Positions 52,537-62,293 of a DNA stretch of 64,000 bases are shown piece after piece (positions within the stretch are counted from its first letter, which is position 1; every line of letters starts with the position of its first letter). The stretch covers positions 1 to 64,000 of the forward strand of contig QZDW01000005.1 of the NCBI GenBank assembly GCA_009917545.1. The letters run 5' to 3'. The notes below the pieces were generated by a model. That model was not told the origin of the DNA and did not search any database. It saw only the letters and a list, made by a program, of their open reading frames with translations. Position numbers and translations under genes: made by a program. This DNA is from a bacterium 1XD42-76. Its GTDB lineage: Bacteria > Bacillota > Clostridia > Lachnospirales > Lachnospiraceae.

Positions 52537-53523
52537 TTATCCACGCTCTCTTAATTGAAACCTATCAAAGTGTCTTACTATTTTATATTCTACTGCTTGC
52601 AAATCTACATTGCTATCCATTGAACCCATTTCCATACAAGTTTCTATAATTTGTTCCAACTTCTCACATTCATCAGGTTCTTCACTCAATGCGGACAAAA
52701 AAATACACTTTACCGAATATACATATGCTTCAAATTTATTGATAAACAGTTTTTCTTTTTCTTCTATATATCTAATGACTTCCTCTTTTTTTTCGCAATT
52801 ATCTACTTTGTCTTTCTTTGTAAATACAATCTGTAATTTTGTCTTTTTTGATAGTATTTTTTTATTCAGTAACCGCTTTAACATTAAATCTGCCGCAAAA
52901 ATTTCTCCATTTCTTCCATTTATATCACAAAGATTCTCTCCATTCACAACAATAATAACATTTTCGTTATCCGAAAAAAACTCCGCCATTATCTCTAATC
53001 CATTAATGTCGCTAAAGGCCTCTCCTGAAATATCTGCAAAAAAAATGTTTTGTCTTCTTTCTTCAGCATTCGATATAGCCAAATGAAGATACCAATCTTC
53101 GGCCCCTCTACTTGTTCGTGCAACCAATGGTTCGGCTTGTCCGGATTTACATAACAAATTTTCGGATCGTTCTCGAAATCCATCCATAGTTTTAGAACCA
53201 GAAAAACACAACCTTTTATTATAGCCTTCAAGGAAAAGACGATATAGCATAACAATCAACGTTGTCTTGCCACTTGCATAAGGACCTGCAATTAGAACAA
53301 GAGTGACATCCTCATTAGTAGAAAAACGAAATAACTCCTCTGGTTTTAAGGCTCTTCCACTATAAATACTGATATATTCTTCATTTTTTCTCTCTGCTAA
53401 GGGTTTCTGCTCATTTTCCCTTGCCTTAACAGAATTACTCTGAGCCTCTTCCTCTAATAATTCTGCCTTATCTCCAAGTAATTCATTCATGTCTATCATT
53501 TCTTCTTGTACTGTTTCAGTCAT
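52537..53523 (-). CDS. First GTPase of the operon (TRAFAC-like, double-GTPase type)
   Basis: 328 residues. An acidic N-terminal 65 residues lead to the P-loop AGPYASGKTTLI (residues 79-90), switch II FFADISGEAF (about 161-170) and specificity motif FTKKDK (about 234-239). LVLIAGPYASGKTT and DISGE are typical of GTPases found paired with a second GTPase in bacterial conflict operons. It probably senses or relays a signal to the phosphoesterase encoded first. Starts 15 nt after the helical-protein gene. Confidence 0.8.
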   Translation of the reverse strand: MTETVQEEMIDMNELLGDKAELLEEEAQSNSVKARENEQKPLAERKNEEYISIYSGRALKPEELFRFSTNEDVTLVLIAGPYASGKTTLIVMLYRLFLEGYNKRLCFSGSKTMDGFRERSENLLCKSGQAEPLVARTSRGAEDWYLHLAISNAEERRQNIFFADISGEAFSDINGLEIMAEFFSDNENVIIVVNGENLCDINGRNGEIFAADLMLKRLLNKKILSKKTKLQIVFTKKDKVDNCEKKEEVIRYIEEKEKLFINKFEAYVYSVKCIFLSALSEEPDECEKLEQIIETCMEMGSMDSNVDLQAVEYKIVRHFDRFQLRERG

Positions 53524-53537
53524 ACATTACCTGCCCT

Positions 53538-54628
53538 TCATTTCACCATCAAACCGGTAAGTTCCAGTTCTAAATAAAACTGATACGAAAATTCTTCCAA
53601 TGTTTTTTCAAATTCATCAGGATTAATATCGCATGCTCTAATAAAAAGATTTTTCCATCCCTCATCTCCAGCTTTTTTCTTATCTTGTAATGCCAAAAGG
53701 ATTGGTTGCACTCTGCTGCCATTCCATTCATCTAAAATTTTATCTAATAATTTCTCATCAGCGGCATTAACCAATTGTGATAATGTTATTCTTTGCTGTT
53801 TATTCTGAACTAAAGATATCTCTTTGTATAAAACTTGTTTAATTGCAAATGGTCCCAAAGAATAAGGTATCATATCTTTTAATTCTATTGGAGCAGCCAA
53901 TACAATCTGTGCTTCGCTTAACATTCTAAATGGCTGTTCGTAAATATCGCTCCATTCATTAATCATCCACCATAGAATGTCCGATTCCTCTCTTTGTACT
54001 TCTAGCTTTGCTTTGTACCGATTGTTCATTCTATTGAGGAAATATATTACTTTTTCAAAACTCTCCAATAGTTCAAACATACTATTCCAATTTTCCTGAT
54101 CAGCATTCCATTCCACGCCCTCATCTTCAGCTTCTTTTTGCTTAGTCGTTACCTCATTACGAATTTTTGCTGTATCAGGAAATTCTATTATATCCTTGCT
54201 TTCTTCCTCACTACGGATAATTAACCTCCACTCATTCAAAATATGTACAAATCCCTGATACAATTTTTCACTTTTAACCTTATATCCAACATTATATCCA
54301 CAAAGAAACATCAAAGGAATTTTCTTTTCCTTTTTTCTTGGCAATAACGATATATCAACTCTCCAACTAGAATTTGCATTTCTTTTTCATTTTCTTTAGA
54401 AAACAATTCATCTTGTTCGCAAAAAATTTCTTCAAGTTTTATCAATATATTTTCTACTTTTTCATCCTCTTCCGCTATCCCCATTAACCAATTAACCAGA
54501 AGTTCCCATTCTTTATCTTTCAATTGAACATTTTCTAATATTTCTTGTAAGGAACTCTCGCGTTTTTCTAAAATGGTTGTATTGATATTCTTAATTCCTT
54601 TTTCTTTATATAATTCTCGTAAATTCAT
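53538..54628 (-). pseudogene. GTPase-associated helical protein, one-base frameshift
   Basis: From MNLRELYKEKGIKNINTTIL (GGAGGAAGGTT before the ATG) the frame runs to LVGELIYRYCQEKRKRKFL and stops. In the next frame the protein continues KEKKIPLMFLCGYNVGYKVKSEKLYQGFVHILNEWRLIIR to 53538. One extra A in the A6 run near 54334 would restore QEKKEKKIPLMFLC. The product, about 360 residues, is all-helical and matches proteins I know as helical companions of GTPase-associated conflict systems (C-terminal AIKQVLYKEISLVQNKQQRITLSQLVNAADEKLLDKILDEW). Confidence 0.65.
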
Positions 54629-54650
54629 AACCTTCCTCCTCAATTTAATA

Positions 54651-55859
54651 TTACTCAAACAATTCCCTTATGTAATGAACCATCTCCTTCAGTAATCCCT
54701 TTTCTTCTGATCTTATTACATAGTCAATTACTTCTTTTGAAGACATTTTCTTTTTTAATCTCATCTTTGTACTGTCATATTCTCTATTAAATACTTCTAT
54801 TTGTGCAGGTGTCATATTATAATATAATTTAATAAAATATCGTTTTGTATTATCATCTATTTTCCGTTGGTCTACTTCGTCTATCAAATTTTTGAAATTC
54901 TCTTTTTTTACCTTCGTCATATTTTCAACTAAATCATCGATAGCACCAGTATCATTTAATCTTCCTGTCATATCAATCTCTTGTTCTGTTATTGTAGCAT
55001 CTATTTCAAATCCTTTTCCACTTTTCCATGTCCATCCTTTCAAAGACGCTATTCTTTCACTTTCTTCCCATTCCCCAATTATCATGCCAAATACAGAATA
55101 ATCATCAATAGCTTCTGGAGAAGATTTATAGCCTACCACGCAAGGAATCTGCCTATTTTGATTACACTCATATACGATCTGTTCAACTTTCTCAACATGT
55201 CTGTCTCCACAGAAATATGCACATACTGGATGGTTTCGTACTATGTCTTGTATTCTTTTTTGCTGTTCAACATGTAAATCATAGAAACAATTATGTGCCA
55301 AAATGATATTGGGAATATCTGTACGATACTTTTCCATAGCCATTTTATGTATATCCATTAATTGTTTTTTCTTCTGTTTTCCATCTGCTACAAGTGCTGT
55401 ATTACAATGTATAAAATTTATCTTATTATTCCAGATACGATGATGTATTTGAGATGGATTGGCTGGATAATCTGGAATCAAATCCTTTACAAAGGCTTCA
55501 TAATCTACAAATGCACTCTGAAGCTTTTCTATCCAAGTTTGTTCCAACTCCATGGGATTTCTTTTCGCTGCCTCAACATAAACTTTTTTTTCATCAACCA
55601 CTGTTACTCCATCATGATTTCCTGGGACAACAAACAAATCTTTCCTAATATCCAATCCTAAAGTATCTATCAATTGCCTTAAAAACTCTTTTGCAAGACT
55701 GAAATCAGTTCTATCGATAAAATCATGAAAATCTCCTGTAACAATAACCAAATCAATCTTTCCAGATTTCTTGCATCGGCTTATCAATTCCGTTTTAAAA
55801 TTATTCCAGTCAGCTTTATTCTTTATATGCAAATCAGATATATGTAACCACCTTATCAT
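54651..55859 (-). CDS. Calcineurin-like phosphoesterase with effector-associated C-terminal domain
   Basis: 402 residues. The metallophosphoesterase domain has HISDLHIK, DLVIVTGDFHDF, FVVPGNHDG, NIILAHNCFYD and YFCGDRHVE (a GHxH-like last motif with Asp first). Residues 300-360 are linker. The final 45 residues, KKKMSSKEVIDYVIRSEEKGLLKEMVHYIRE, resemble the small effector-associated domains of bacterial death-like systems ('ELIxYxxRxxxLxELLxxIRE'). The likely role is a nuclease or phosphodiesterase effector recruited by partners. GTGGGG precedes the ATG. First gene of the operon, 22 nt before the helical gene. Confidence 0.8.
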   Translation of the reverse strand: MIRWLHISDLHIKNKADWNNFKTELISRCKKSGKIDLVIVTGDFHDFIDRTDFSLAKEFLRQLIDTLGLDIRKDLFVVPGNHDGVTVVDEKKVYVEAAKRNPMELEQTWIEKLQSAFVDYEAFVKDLIPDYPANPSQIHHRIWNNKINFIHCNTALVADGKQKKKQLMDIHKMAMEKYRTDIPNIILAHNCFYDLHVEQQKRIQDIVRNHPVCAYFCGDRHVEKVEQIVYECNQNRQIPCVVGYKSSPEAIDDYSVFGMIIGEWEESERIASLKGWTWKSGKGFEIDATITEQEIDMTGRLNDTGAIDDLVENMTKVKKENFKNLIDEVDQRKIDDNTKRYFIKLYYNMTPAQIEVFNREYDSTKMRLKKKMSSKEVIDYVIRSEEKGLLKEMVHYIRELFE

Positions 55860-56005
55860 ATTGTATACCCCACAGCTATAATCCATAATATTAAATACTT
55901 CTCTTTGATTATAATCGAAAGCTATATGAAAAAAGTAATATAGACAAAGGGCAGATTTTCCAACGCCCCACAAACTATGTTACTACATTTTTTATTCTAA
56001 CAAAA

Positions 56006-56980
56006 TCATTCTTTCAACATCCCTGCATACTTAACCTTTTCCTCTTCCGGCACCTTCAACGCCTCCATTGCCTGCTCTGCCGTCAGCTTCAAAGTTTCCA
56101 TCAAATTCTGGATCGCATTTAATGTTCCTGTCTCCATACCACGCTCCAAACCAATCGCAATTCCTCTTTCCTCTACCCCTTTACTCAGGTTACACATAGC
56201 CGACACCTCACTCTCCAATGTCTTTGTCATCGCAATATCAAAATCTTCCTGCAGGATTTTCTTCTTCTCTTCCGCTTCTTTTTCTGAAGACAAAAGTACA
56301 TCCAGCAGTTTTAATATCCCTGTATAATTATCATCTTCCGCATGCCCCAGGCAGATCATGACCACGGTTAACAGATCATAGTTTTCTTTCTGTTCTGACA
56401 CCTGGCCTACCAGATTTTCTTCCTGAACAAAGTATCTGGTGATCGTATTCTCTCTCTTCTTCGGCGGATTGGGACATATCCATATGGAATATACCTTCCT
56501 TATCTTCTCATATTGAGTTTCCGTAAATTCTGTACCATACTGAGAAGAGATCATCCGGCTGCAATAATACAACGCTCTCTTAATAATCGGATATCCTGGA
56601 TAAAAATCATTTTGAGCTTCTACGTTGATGATCAGGCGGATCGTTTCTCCGGTTCCCGGAACGATTGCCAGAAAACGGATATCATAAGTGATCGTTCCTT
56701 CCTGTATCGTACTGTCCTCGTTCTTCGCTCCCCGGATCTGTTCACTGCCCTCACACCCATCTTCGTCCGGATTGACGGCTGCCTCTGCTATCTGAGGGAC
56801 TCCCTCTATATATTTCTCCGCTATCTCATTGACACGATAATCTTTATACTCTTCCAGGCAGCTTTTCATGATCCATGCCAAAATGACCTTATTGGCCAGG
56901 AGCCGTTTACATGCTGCATCATAAGCGGCCTTTTCGCCTGCCGCTGTAATATTTTTTGCCAGTATATTCTCAATCTCCAT
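56006..56980 (-). CDS. Rpn-family PD-(D/E)XK nuclease/transposase-like protein
   Basis: 324 residues. It opens KNITAAGEKAAYDAACKRLLANKVILAWIMKSCLEEYKD. The nuclease-like core is TITYDIRFLAIVPGTGETIRLIINVEAQNDFYPGYPIIKRALYYCSRMISSQYG, where D-(x)n-E-x-Q matches the PD-(D/E)XK type, followed by YSIWICPNPP. Helical C-terminus with TLKLTAEQAMEALKVPEEE. Same superfamily as 13071-13931 but a different subgroup. Intact. Confidence 0.88.
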   Translation of the reverse strand: MEIENILAKNITAAGEKAAYDAACKRLLANKVILAWIMKSCLEEYKDYRVNEIAEKYIEGVPQIAEAAVNPDEDGCEGSEQIRGAKNEDSTIQEGTITYDIRFLAIVPGTGETIRLIINVEAQNDFYPGYPIIKRALYYCSRMISSQYGTEFTETQYEKIRKVYSIWICPNPPKKRENTITRYFVQEENLVGQVSEQKENYDLLTVVMICLGHAEDDNYTGILKLLDVLLSSEKEAEEKKKILQEDFDIAMTKTLESEVSAMCNLSKGVEERGIAIGLERGMETGTLNAIQNLMETLKLTAEQAMEALKVPEEEKVKYAGMLKE

Positions 56981-57062
56981 AAAACAGGCCCCTTTCTGCT
57001 ATCCTTATTTTAACATATGTATCTCTGATAAGCTATATTTTTTGATAAAACAGCTCAAAAAT

Positions 57063-57124
57063 GAAAAAGGGCAGCTGCTTTCCGTATAGTCCGGCTGTCA
57101 GCATTTACGCTCCCGCCCTTTTTC
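57063..57124 (-). terminator. Terminator-like inverted repeat after the integrase
   Basis: GAAAAAGGGC and GCCCTTTTTC enclose a 42-nt loop with smaller inner pairings, between integrase stop and Rpn start. Usable in both directions. Confidence 0.55.
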
Positions 57125-57212
57125 TTTTGCCGTTACATCAACCATAGCTTATTTCAGATTATTATTTCCTTAAATTATATGCAGTCAGTCCTCAAAAATC
57201 AATACAGCCCCC

Positions 57213-58478
57213 TTAGCCGAATGTTTGCATCATTCCAAGATCTGGGGTCTCCTCTGGTCCTTCCCCACTGCCGCTTTCCTCCAGTTCCACTGCCTTTCCA
57301 AATTTTCCAATCTCTTCCTGATACTTAATCTCCGATACATGCGTGTAAATATCAATGGTTGTGCTGTAATGCTGGTGCCCCATAATGCTCTGAACTACTT
57401 TAGGCTGCATATCCGCCTCAAAACAACGGCTGCAAAAGGTATGCCGGATTGCATGGGGATACATATCCTCAAAATAATGCGGTTCTCGCTGCTCTTGTAC
57501 CGACTCAAACGCTTCCTGCTCGTTGATCTCCTTTACCACCTTCTTTATTTCCTTCTCTGCATGATAGCGAAGTACCGGACTTCCCATGGTAGTCACGAAT
57601 ACCAGATCTGCATATTCACCGGTCGCTCTCCAGCGATTTCCTAAAGCCTTTTTGAGATGATCTGTTTTTTCCTTTTGTTTCAGGAACATCTCTTCCGCTT
57701 CTCCAAAAAATGGAATTTTCCTGTAAGAATTATGTGTCTTGGGCGCTAAAAGACGCAACATCTTCTTTCCATATTCATACTGACAGGAAAGCGATCGGTT
57801 TACATGGAGACATTTTTCATTAAAATCAATGTCTTTCCACATCAAACCGCCCACTTCACCTATACGCAGACCTGTCAAAAACATGATATAAAACATTTCC
57901 TTATACCAGTTATGCTCTACCATTTGCAAAAACTTATTCTGTTCTTCTCTGGAGAGAAAGCGACGTGTTACCTGCTTATTTTCCCATGGTACACTGATCT
58001 CAAAACACGGATTCATAGAAAGGATCTGATTATTCCTTGCAGATTCCATACATTCCCGCATTCTTCCCAGGGCTTCTCTCATGGAAGAAACCGCCCGACC
58101 CTCACTGCTCATTTGGTTAATGACACCCTGAATGTCAATGTTTGTAATATCCGCCAGTCTTCTCTCGCCCAGATATTTGCCAAATGAACCATAATATTTA
58201 TTTTTCATGGGATAAACACTGGTTTCTTTCACTACTGGAAGCTTATAGGTCTGGAACCATTCCTCAAACTATTCGTTCAGCGTTATATGCTTCCGCCGAA
58301 AATCAATGCTGCTGCGTGCCTCTTCCTTTAGTTCCTGAAATTCCTTTTTCAACTCCCGCAGATTAAAACCATAGATACTGACATCACTTCCATTTATCTT
58401 TGTTCTGGCTTCATATCTTCCATCCTTTCTCTGATACAAACCCTTTCCCAGCTCTCGTCCTTTTAAATCTTTTCCCAT
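57213..58478 (-). pseudogene. int: Tyrosine recombinase/integrase with in-frame amber codon
   Basis: From MGKDLKGRELGKGLYQRKDGRYEARTKINGSDVSIYGFNLRELKKEF (arm-binding N-terminus) the frame reaches TAG at 58269-58271 after KHITLNE, then continues without shift FEEWFQTYKLPVVKETSVYPMKNKYYGSFGKYLG. The catalytic domain is complete: Arg in LTGLRIGEVGGLMWKDI, HAIRHTFCSR, GHQHYSTTIDIYTHVS with the nucleophile Tyr. Relatives read LNEWFEEWF, so TGG to TAG is likely. Without readthrough the catalytic part could only start at internal sites. Confidence 0.8.
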
Positions 58479-58632
58479 TTTTGCACCCGCTCCATACTAA
58501 AATGCCCGACTTTACATCATCATCTGCATTCCCATATTGGCTTCTTCCTTTTTTATTCTTCTACGGATTGTCCTCTTTTTTTCCACCTTGTTACCATATT
58601 CCCCGACAAACTTTAATACAATCAAAACGGAT

Positions 58633-58675
58633 ACGAAAAAAGCGAGTACCACATCAAAAGGTGTGCATACCCGCT
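58633..58675 (-). terminator. Terminator downstream of the Spo0A-C-like gene
   Basis: On the minus strand AGCGGGTATGCACACC and GGTACTCGCT pair across the loop, followed by TTTTTT. Confidence 0.6.
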
Positions 58676-58736
58676 TCTCATTCCCATATTCTCAGCCCAT
58701 ATCCCCTAAAATGAACACCCCTCCAAGGCCGCCCCT

Positions 58737-58982
58737 TCACAGGTTCGGATACCACCGCAGCAGATCTCCATCCCCCTGCTCGATCAGATAATTCACCGCA
58801 TAATACAGCCACTCCTCCGGTGTGGGAATCTCCCCCTCATGGGGTATCGCCTCCCACTGCGCCCGCTTCTTGGGGTCAGGGTCATTCATCCCCCGCCTGA
58901 TCCGCGCCGAGATGATCTCCCGCATCTCCTCCACCGTGATTCCCCGATCACGGGCAAGTTTCTCAAATAAATGTTCTCCCAT
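58737..58982 (-). CDS. Small protein resembling a Spo0A C-terminal-type mobile-element protein
   Basis: 81 residues: MGEHLFEKLARDRGITVEEMREIISARIRRGMNDPDPKKRAQWEAIPHEGEIPTPEEWLYYAVNYL. The pattern of helix, 'NPDPxxxAxW', 'PTPEE' is common in mobile elements carrying serine recombinases, where it is annotated as Spo0A C-terminal-like. AGGAGGCG precedes the ATG, which overrules the longer frame. Probably DNA-binding; role not known. Confidence 0.65.
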   Translation of the reverse strand: MGEHLFEKLARDRGITVEEMREIISARIRRGMNDPDPKKRAQWEAIPHEGEIPTPEEWLYYAVNYLIEQGDGDLLRWYPNL

Positions 58983-59140
58983 GCAAAAAACGCCTCCTAA
59001 CTTCCTATGATAGCATATCCATTTATCCACCATACTATGATTATGTTCCTTCTGGGTTGTATACACTTTACTGATTATGACTATTATATCACCCATTTGG
59101 AAACTAAAATAGATACAAATGGAAATGGGTGGTGACGGTG

Positions 59141-59449
59141 ATGGAAATGGATATCATAAAACATATAAAAGACCTTATGGATGAACGCGGCTGGACAAAC
59201 TACCGGCTCGGAAAAGAAGCCGGCCTTTCCCAGTCCACCATCACAAACCTTTTCAACCGCAACAATGCCCCGACCATACCGACCCTGGAGGCCGTATGCC
59301 GGGCATTCGGTATTACTTTATCGCAATTTTTCTCCGAGGGAAATACCCCCGTCGAACTGACCGAGGAACAGCGTACCTTATTCGCTGCATGGAGCACCCT
59401 GAATGACGGCCAGAAAGAAGCCCTGCTCCTTCTTATGAAACGCATATAG
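59141..59449 (+). CDS. XRE-family helix-turn-helix regulator
   Basis: About 102 residues: IKHIKDLMDERGWTNYRLGKEAGLSQSTITNLFNRNNAPTIPTLEAVCRAFGITLSQFF is a clear XRE HTH. A short tail VELTEEQRTLFAAWSTLNDGQKEALLLLMKRI follows. GTG codons upstream could also start it. It faces the Spo0A-like gene divergently and may control the element. Confidence 0.88.
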   Translation: MEMDIIKHIKDLMDERGWTNYRLGKEAGLSQSTITNLFNRNNAPTIPTLEAVCRAFGITLSQFFSEGNTPVELTEEQRTLFAAWSTLNDGQKEALLLLMKRI

Positions 59450-59454
59450 ACCAG

Positions 59455-59506
59455 AAAAAGCCCGCAGGCTCTGCTATCCCAAGAACCTGCGGGCTTCGTT
59501 TTTTTC
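59455..59506. terminator. Bidirectional terminator
   Basis: AAAAAGCCCGCAGG and CCTGCGGGCTTCGTTTTTTT flank an 18-nt loop, between two convergent genes. Confidence 0.9.
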
Positions 59507-59508
59507 TG

Positions 59509-60381
59509 CTATGCCGCTTTCCACTTATCCGCCGGAACCTCCACCTGCGTATGATCCCGGAAAGTAAATACCATGCGCTTATCCTCGTATACCGCCACAT
59601 GATCCACCGTGGCGTACCAGAGCTCCTCGTCAAATTCCGCCACCAGCCCCTCCCGGCTGGCCAGCTCTTTCAAAAATAAAGATATCTTCGTCCTCTTGGC
59701 AATGCGCCCCAGCCGCAGCTCCCCAATCTTGGCCAGCCGCAGCCTGGCGGCCTCGTACCGCCCGCAGTACCCGTTATACTTCCGCTCGTATTCCGCCTGA
59801 TCCATGGCCTTCTGGGCATTATCCGAAATGACCTTCCGTATCAGCCCCATGACCACCTCGCCCTCGTTTTGGAGCCTCTCCTGCTCGGCATCCAGATCCG
59901 CCGTATCCGTAAGCGCCTCCATGACCTCCCGGTATGCCTCCATGATCTCCGCCCGGTTCCCCAGCACCTCATTGAAAGCCGCAAGGAAAGCCCGCCGGAT
60001 ATCCCGCTCGGTAAGGTGCGGCGTCCGGCAGTCCTTCCCCCTGTGCTTCTCGTTGCACTGCCAGACCAGCACCCGGTTCGGCGTATTGGAATGCCATACC
60101 TTGCTCCCATAGAAGCCGCCGCAATGCCCGCATACGATCTTCCCGGAAAACGGATGGGTGCTGCTGGTAAACCGCCCCTCTGCCTTGCGCTGCTTCATCT
60201 CATATTGAACCAGATCGAATATCTCCGGCTCAATGATTGCCGGATGGCTGTTTGCCACATAGTACTGCGGCACCTCCCCCTCATTCAGCTTGCTCTTTTT
60301 CGTGAGGAAATCCACCGTGAAACTTTTCTGCAGCAGCGCATCCCCTTTGTATTTTTCATTTGCTTGTGTCAAGTCCTGCAT
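59509..60381 (-). pseudogene. Large serine recombinase, C-terminal half only
   Basis: 290 residues: LTKKSKLNEGEVPQYYVANSHPAIIEPEIFDLVQYEMKQR, the zinc ribbon SGKIVCGHCGGFYGSKVWHS...VWQCNEKHRGKDC, a coiled coil and a C-terminal strand domain (LWYATVDHVAVYEDKRMVFTFRDHTQVEV). This is the recombinase/zinc-ribbon/coiled-coil part of TnpX-like enzymes; the catalytic serine domain is absent. Either a relic or a DNA-binding partner of the two complete recombinases upstream. Confidence 0.8.
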
Positions 60382-60416
60382 AAAAAAATTATTTTTCTTT
60401 TTCGTCTTGCATATGC

Positions 60417-60743
60417 CTATTCCGCTTCCTTGTCGAAGTAATCTTCATATTTTTCCAGAATCTCCATAAGAGCCTGATGCCCCTGGTCACATATGCGGTC
60501 TACATTCGTCCCACTCGCAATCTCCGTGTTGCCTATAGACACGCCTAAAAGGCGCAGGGCATCAAAAATAGCCCGTTCATAATGGTAATGCAGTTCCCTC
60601 TGATATAAAAGCCGTACATGGCTGTTCCCGTTGCAGGCATCACGGCGTTTCGCCGTGTCTGCCAGCAAACTCAATGATATAAGCAAGCTACAGGCCCTGT
60701 CCTGCCTGTCTGCCTCCATCGTGTCTGCAAACGCAAAATCCAT
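60417..60743 (-). CDS. Hypothetical protein between serine recombinase genes
   Basis: 108 residues: FADTMEADRQDRACSLLISLSLLADTAKRRDACNGNSHVRLLYQRELHYHYERAIFDALRLLGVSIGNTE. Mostly helical, no family recognised. GATCAGGAGGAAAACAA before the ATG is a strong ribosome binding site. It is 17 nt after the recombinase gene, so it is part of the same operon. Confidence 0.65.
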   Translation of the reverse strand: MDFAFADTMEADRQDRACSLLISLSLLADTAKRRDACNGNSHVRLLYQRELHYHYERAIFDALRLLGVSIGNTEIASGTNVDRICDQGHQALMEILEKYEDYFDKEAE

Positions 60744-60760
60744 TTGTTTTCCTCCTGATC

Positions 60761-62293
60761 CTATTCTCTAAAGTTCCACATAATTTCCAGTGTATCCTCT
60801 CCGCTGACACGGATCTCCTTTACCAGTTCCACCAAAAGTTCCCTGGTAAGCTCATTGGCGCAGGCGTACCGGCCTAAATCCGCTTTGCCTAAATTATCCG
60901 ATGCCTGTTGCAGTTCTGCCCGCTTCGCAATCAGTTCCGTATATATAGCCGTCACTTCCTCATGCTGTCTGGCCATTTCCTCCTTACGGGAAAGATATTC
61001 CTGCCGTGTGATACGCCCTTCCGCGTAATCCTCAAACGTGGCGACCTGTTTTGCTTTATGGCGGTTAATTACAGCTTGACAGTCTTGGATTTCTTTTTCT
61101 GTCGCGGCAAGGCTCTCTCCCTTCCTGTCCGCGGTTTCCGTCTGCATAAGCAGCCTGATCTGGCTTTGAATGGAAGCCAGCAGCGCGGCTTCCAGATCCT
61201 TCTCCTTCAGATGTAGCTGGCGGCACTGCGAATCTGACAGGACTTTTCTGGTAGGGCAGGAGAAATATGTGTCCTTACAAATCGTACGTGTCAATGTCCG
61301 CCCACACACAGCACATTTCAGAAGCCCCCTGAACCGCTGTGTCGGTTTTCCGGGCTTCCTCTTTTTCGCGTATTTTTTCAACACTTTTTGTGCCTGCTCA
61401 TACGTTTCTTTCGATACTATTGCTTCATGGGTATCCCTAGCCACAATCCATTCCTCTTTTGGAACTTGGGTTGTCCATGTTTTGGAAACATCCACCCTGG
61501 TACGTTTCCTGCCGATCAAGCAACCGGTATAACGTTCGTCAGAGATAATCCGCTTGACATTCTCCCGGGTCCAATAAGCCGTATCCCCGGCAACTTTCCA
61601 ACCTCGCAGCCCATCCGTATGGTTTGCCCTCCGGTAAGCCAGCGGAGCGGGGATACCCTCCGTATTCAGCTTAAGCGCAATCCGCGTGGGTTCCATGCCA
61701 TCCACGGCCATCTGGAAGATACGCCGCACGATGCCAGCAGCCTGCCCGTCAATCTCAAGGCTGTTTTTCCTGGTCTGTGACCGTTTATAGCCATAAAACG
61801 CGATAGCGCACAGGTATTCGCCTTTCTTCATTTTGGCCTGCTGCATACAGCGGATTTTTTCTGATATGTCACGGCTGTACATTTCGTAGACCATCGCCTT
61901 TAATGAAACATCCAGGCTGACAGAACTGCCAATGCTGTTTTTGCTGTCGTAGTTTTCATTGACAGCGATAAAGCGGACACCCAGAAAAGGGAAAATCTGG
62001 TCAAGGTAATCACCCACGTCGATCAGATTCCTCCCGAACCGGGAAAAGTCCTTTACAATGATGCATTGAATCGGGTTTCCCGCCATGGAAAGCATTTTCT
62101 GTACGCCAGGGCGGTCAAAATTTGTCCCCGTATACCCGTCATCCAAAAATTCCATGACAGTACACCCGTCAAATTCACGGCGGCTTTTTATAAAATGATA
62201 AAGCAAATCACGTTGATGGCTAATGCTGAAGCTCTCCCCCTCATTCGCATCCTCACTGGAAATGCGCATATAGAGGGCAATGGTCTCCATCAT
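60761..62293 (-). CDS. Large serine recombinase 2
   Basis: 510 residues. The N-terminal catalytic domain opens IALYMRISSEDANEGESFSISHQRDLL with the nucleophilic Ser, and CIIVKDFSRFGRNLIDVGDYLDQIFP carries the conserved SRFGRN helix. A recombinase domain (YGYKRSQTRKNSLEIDGQAAGIVRRIF), the zinc ribbon FRGLLKCAVCGRTLTR...YFSCPT, coiled coil and the end LTRELLVELVKEIRVSGEDTLEIMWNF follow. It overlaps recombinase 1 by 4 nt (ATGA), so the two are made as a pair. Confidence 0.95.
   Translation of the reverse strand: MMETIALYMRISSEDANEGESFSISHQRDLLYHFIKSRREFDGCTVMEFLDDGYTGTNFDRPGVQKMLSMAGNPIQCIIVKDFSRFGRNLIDVGDYLDQIFPFLGVRFIAVNENYDSKNSIGSSVSLDVSLKAMVYEMYSRDISEKIRCMQQAKMKKGEYLCAIAFYGYKRSQTRKNSLEIDGQAAGIVRRIFQMAVDGMEPTRIALKLNTEGIPAPLAYRRANHTDGLRGWKVAGDTAYWTRENVKRIISDERYTGCLIGRKRTRVDVSKTWTTQVPKEEWIVARDTHEAIVSKETYEQAQKVLKKYAKKRKPGKPTQRFRGLLKCAVCGRTLTRTICKDTYFSCPTRKVLSDSQCRQLHLKEKDLEAALLASIQSQIRLLMQTETADRKGESLAATEKEIQDCQAVINRHKAKQVATFEDYAEGRITRQEYLSRKEEMARQHEEVTAIYTELIAKRAELQQASDNLGKADLGRYACANELTRELLVELVKEIRVSGEDTLEIMWNFRE

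Noticed and set aside
55860-55973. P-loop-like LWGVGKSALCLYYFF upstream of the phosphoesterase
   Set aside because: Only about 38 codons in frame, closed by a stop on its upstream side; may be chance or a trace of a STAND-type gene, too little to annotate.
51705-58478. Alternative genetic code with TAG as sense codon
   Set aside because: Only two genes show internal TAG, other lesions nearby are frameshifts, and no suppressor tRNA is seen in the window; ordinary decay or sequence error explains it.
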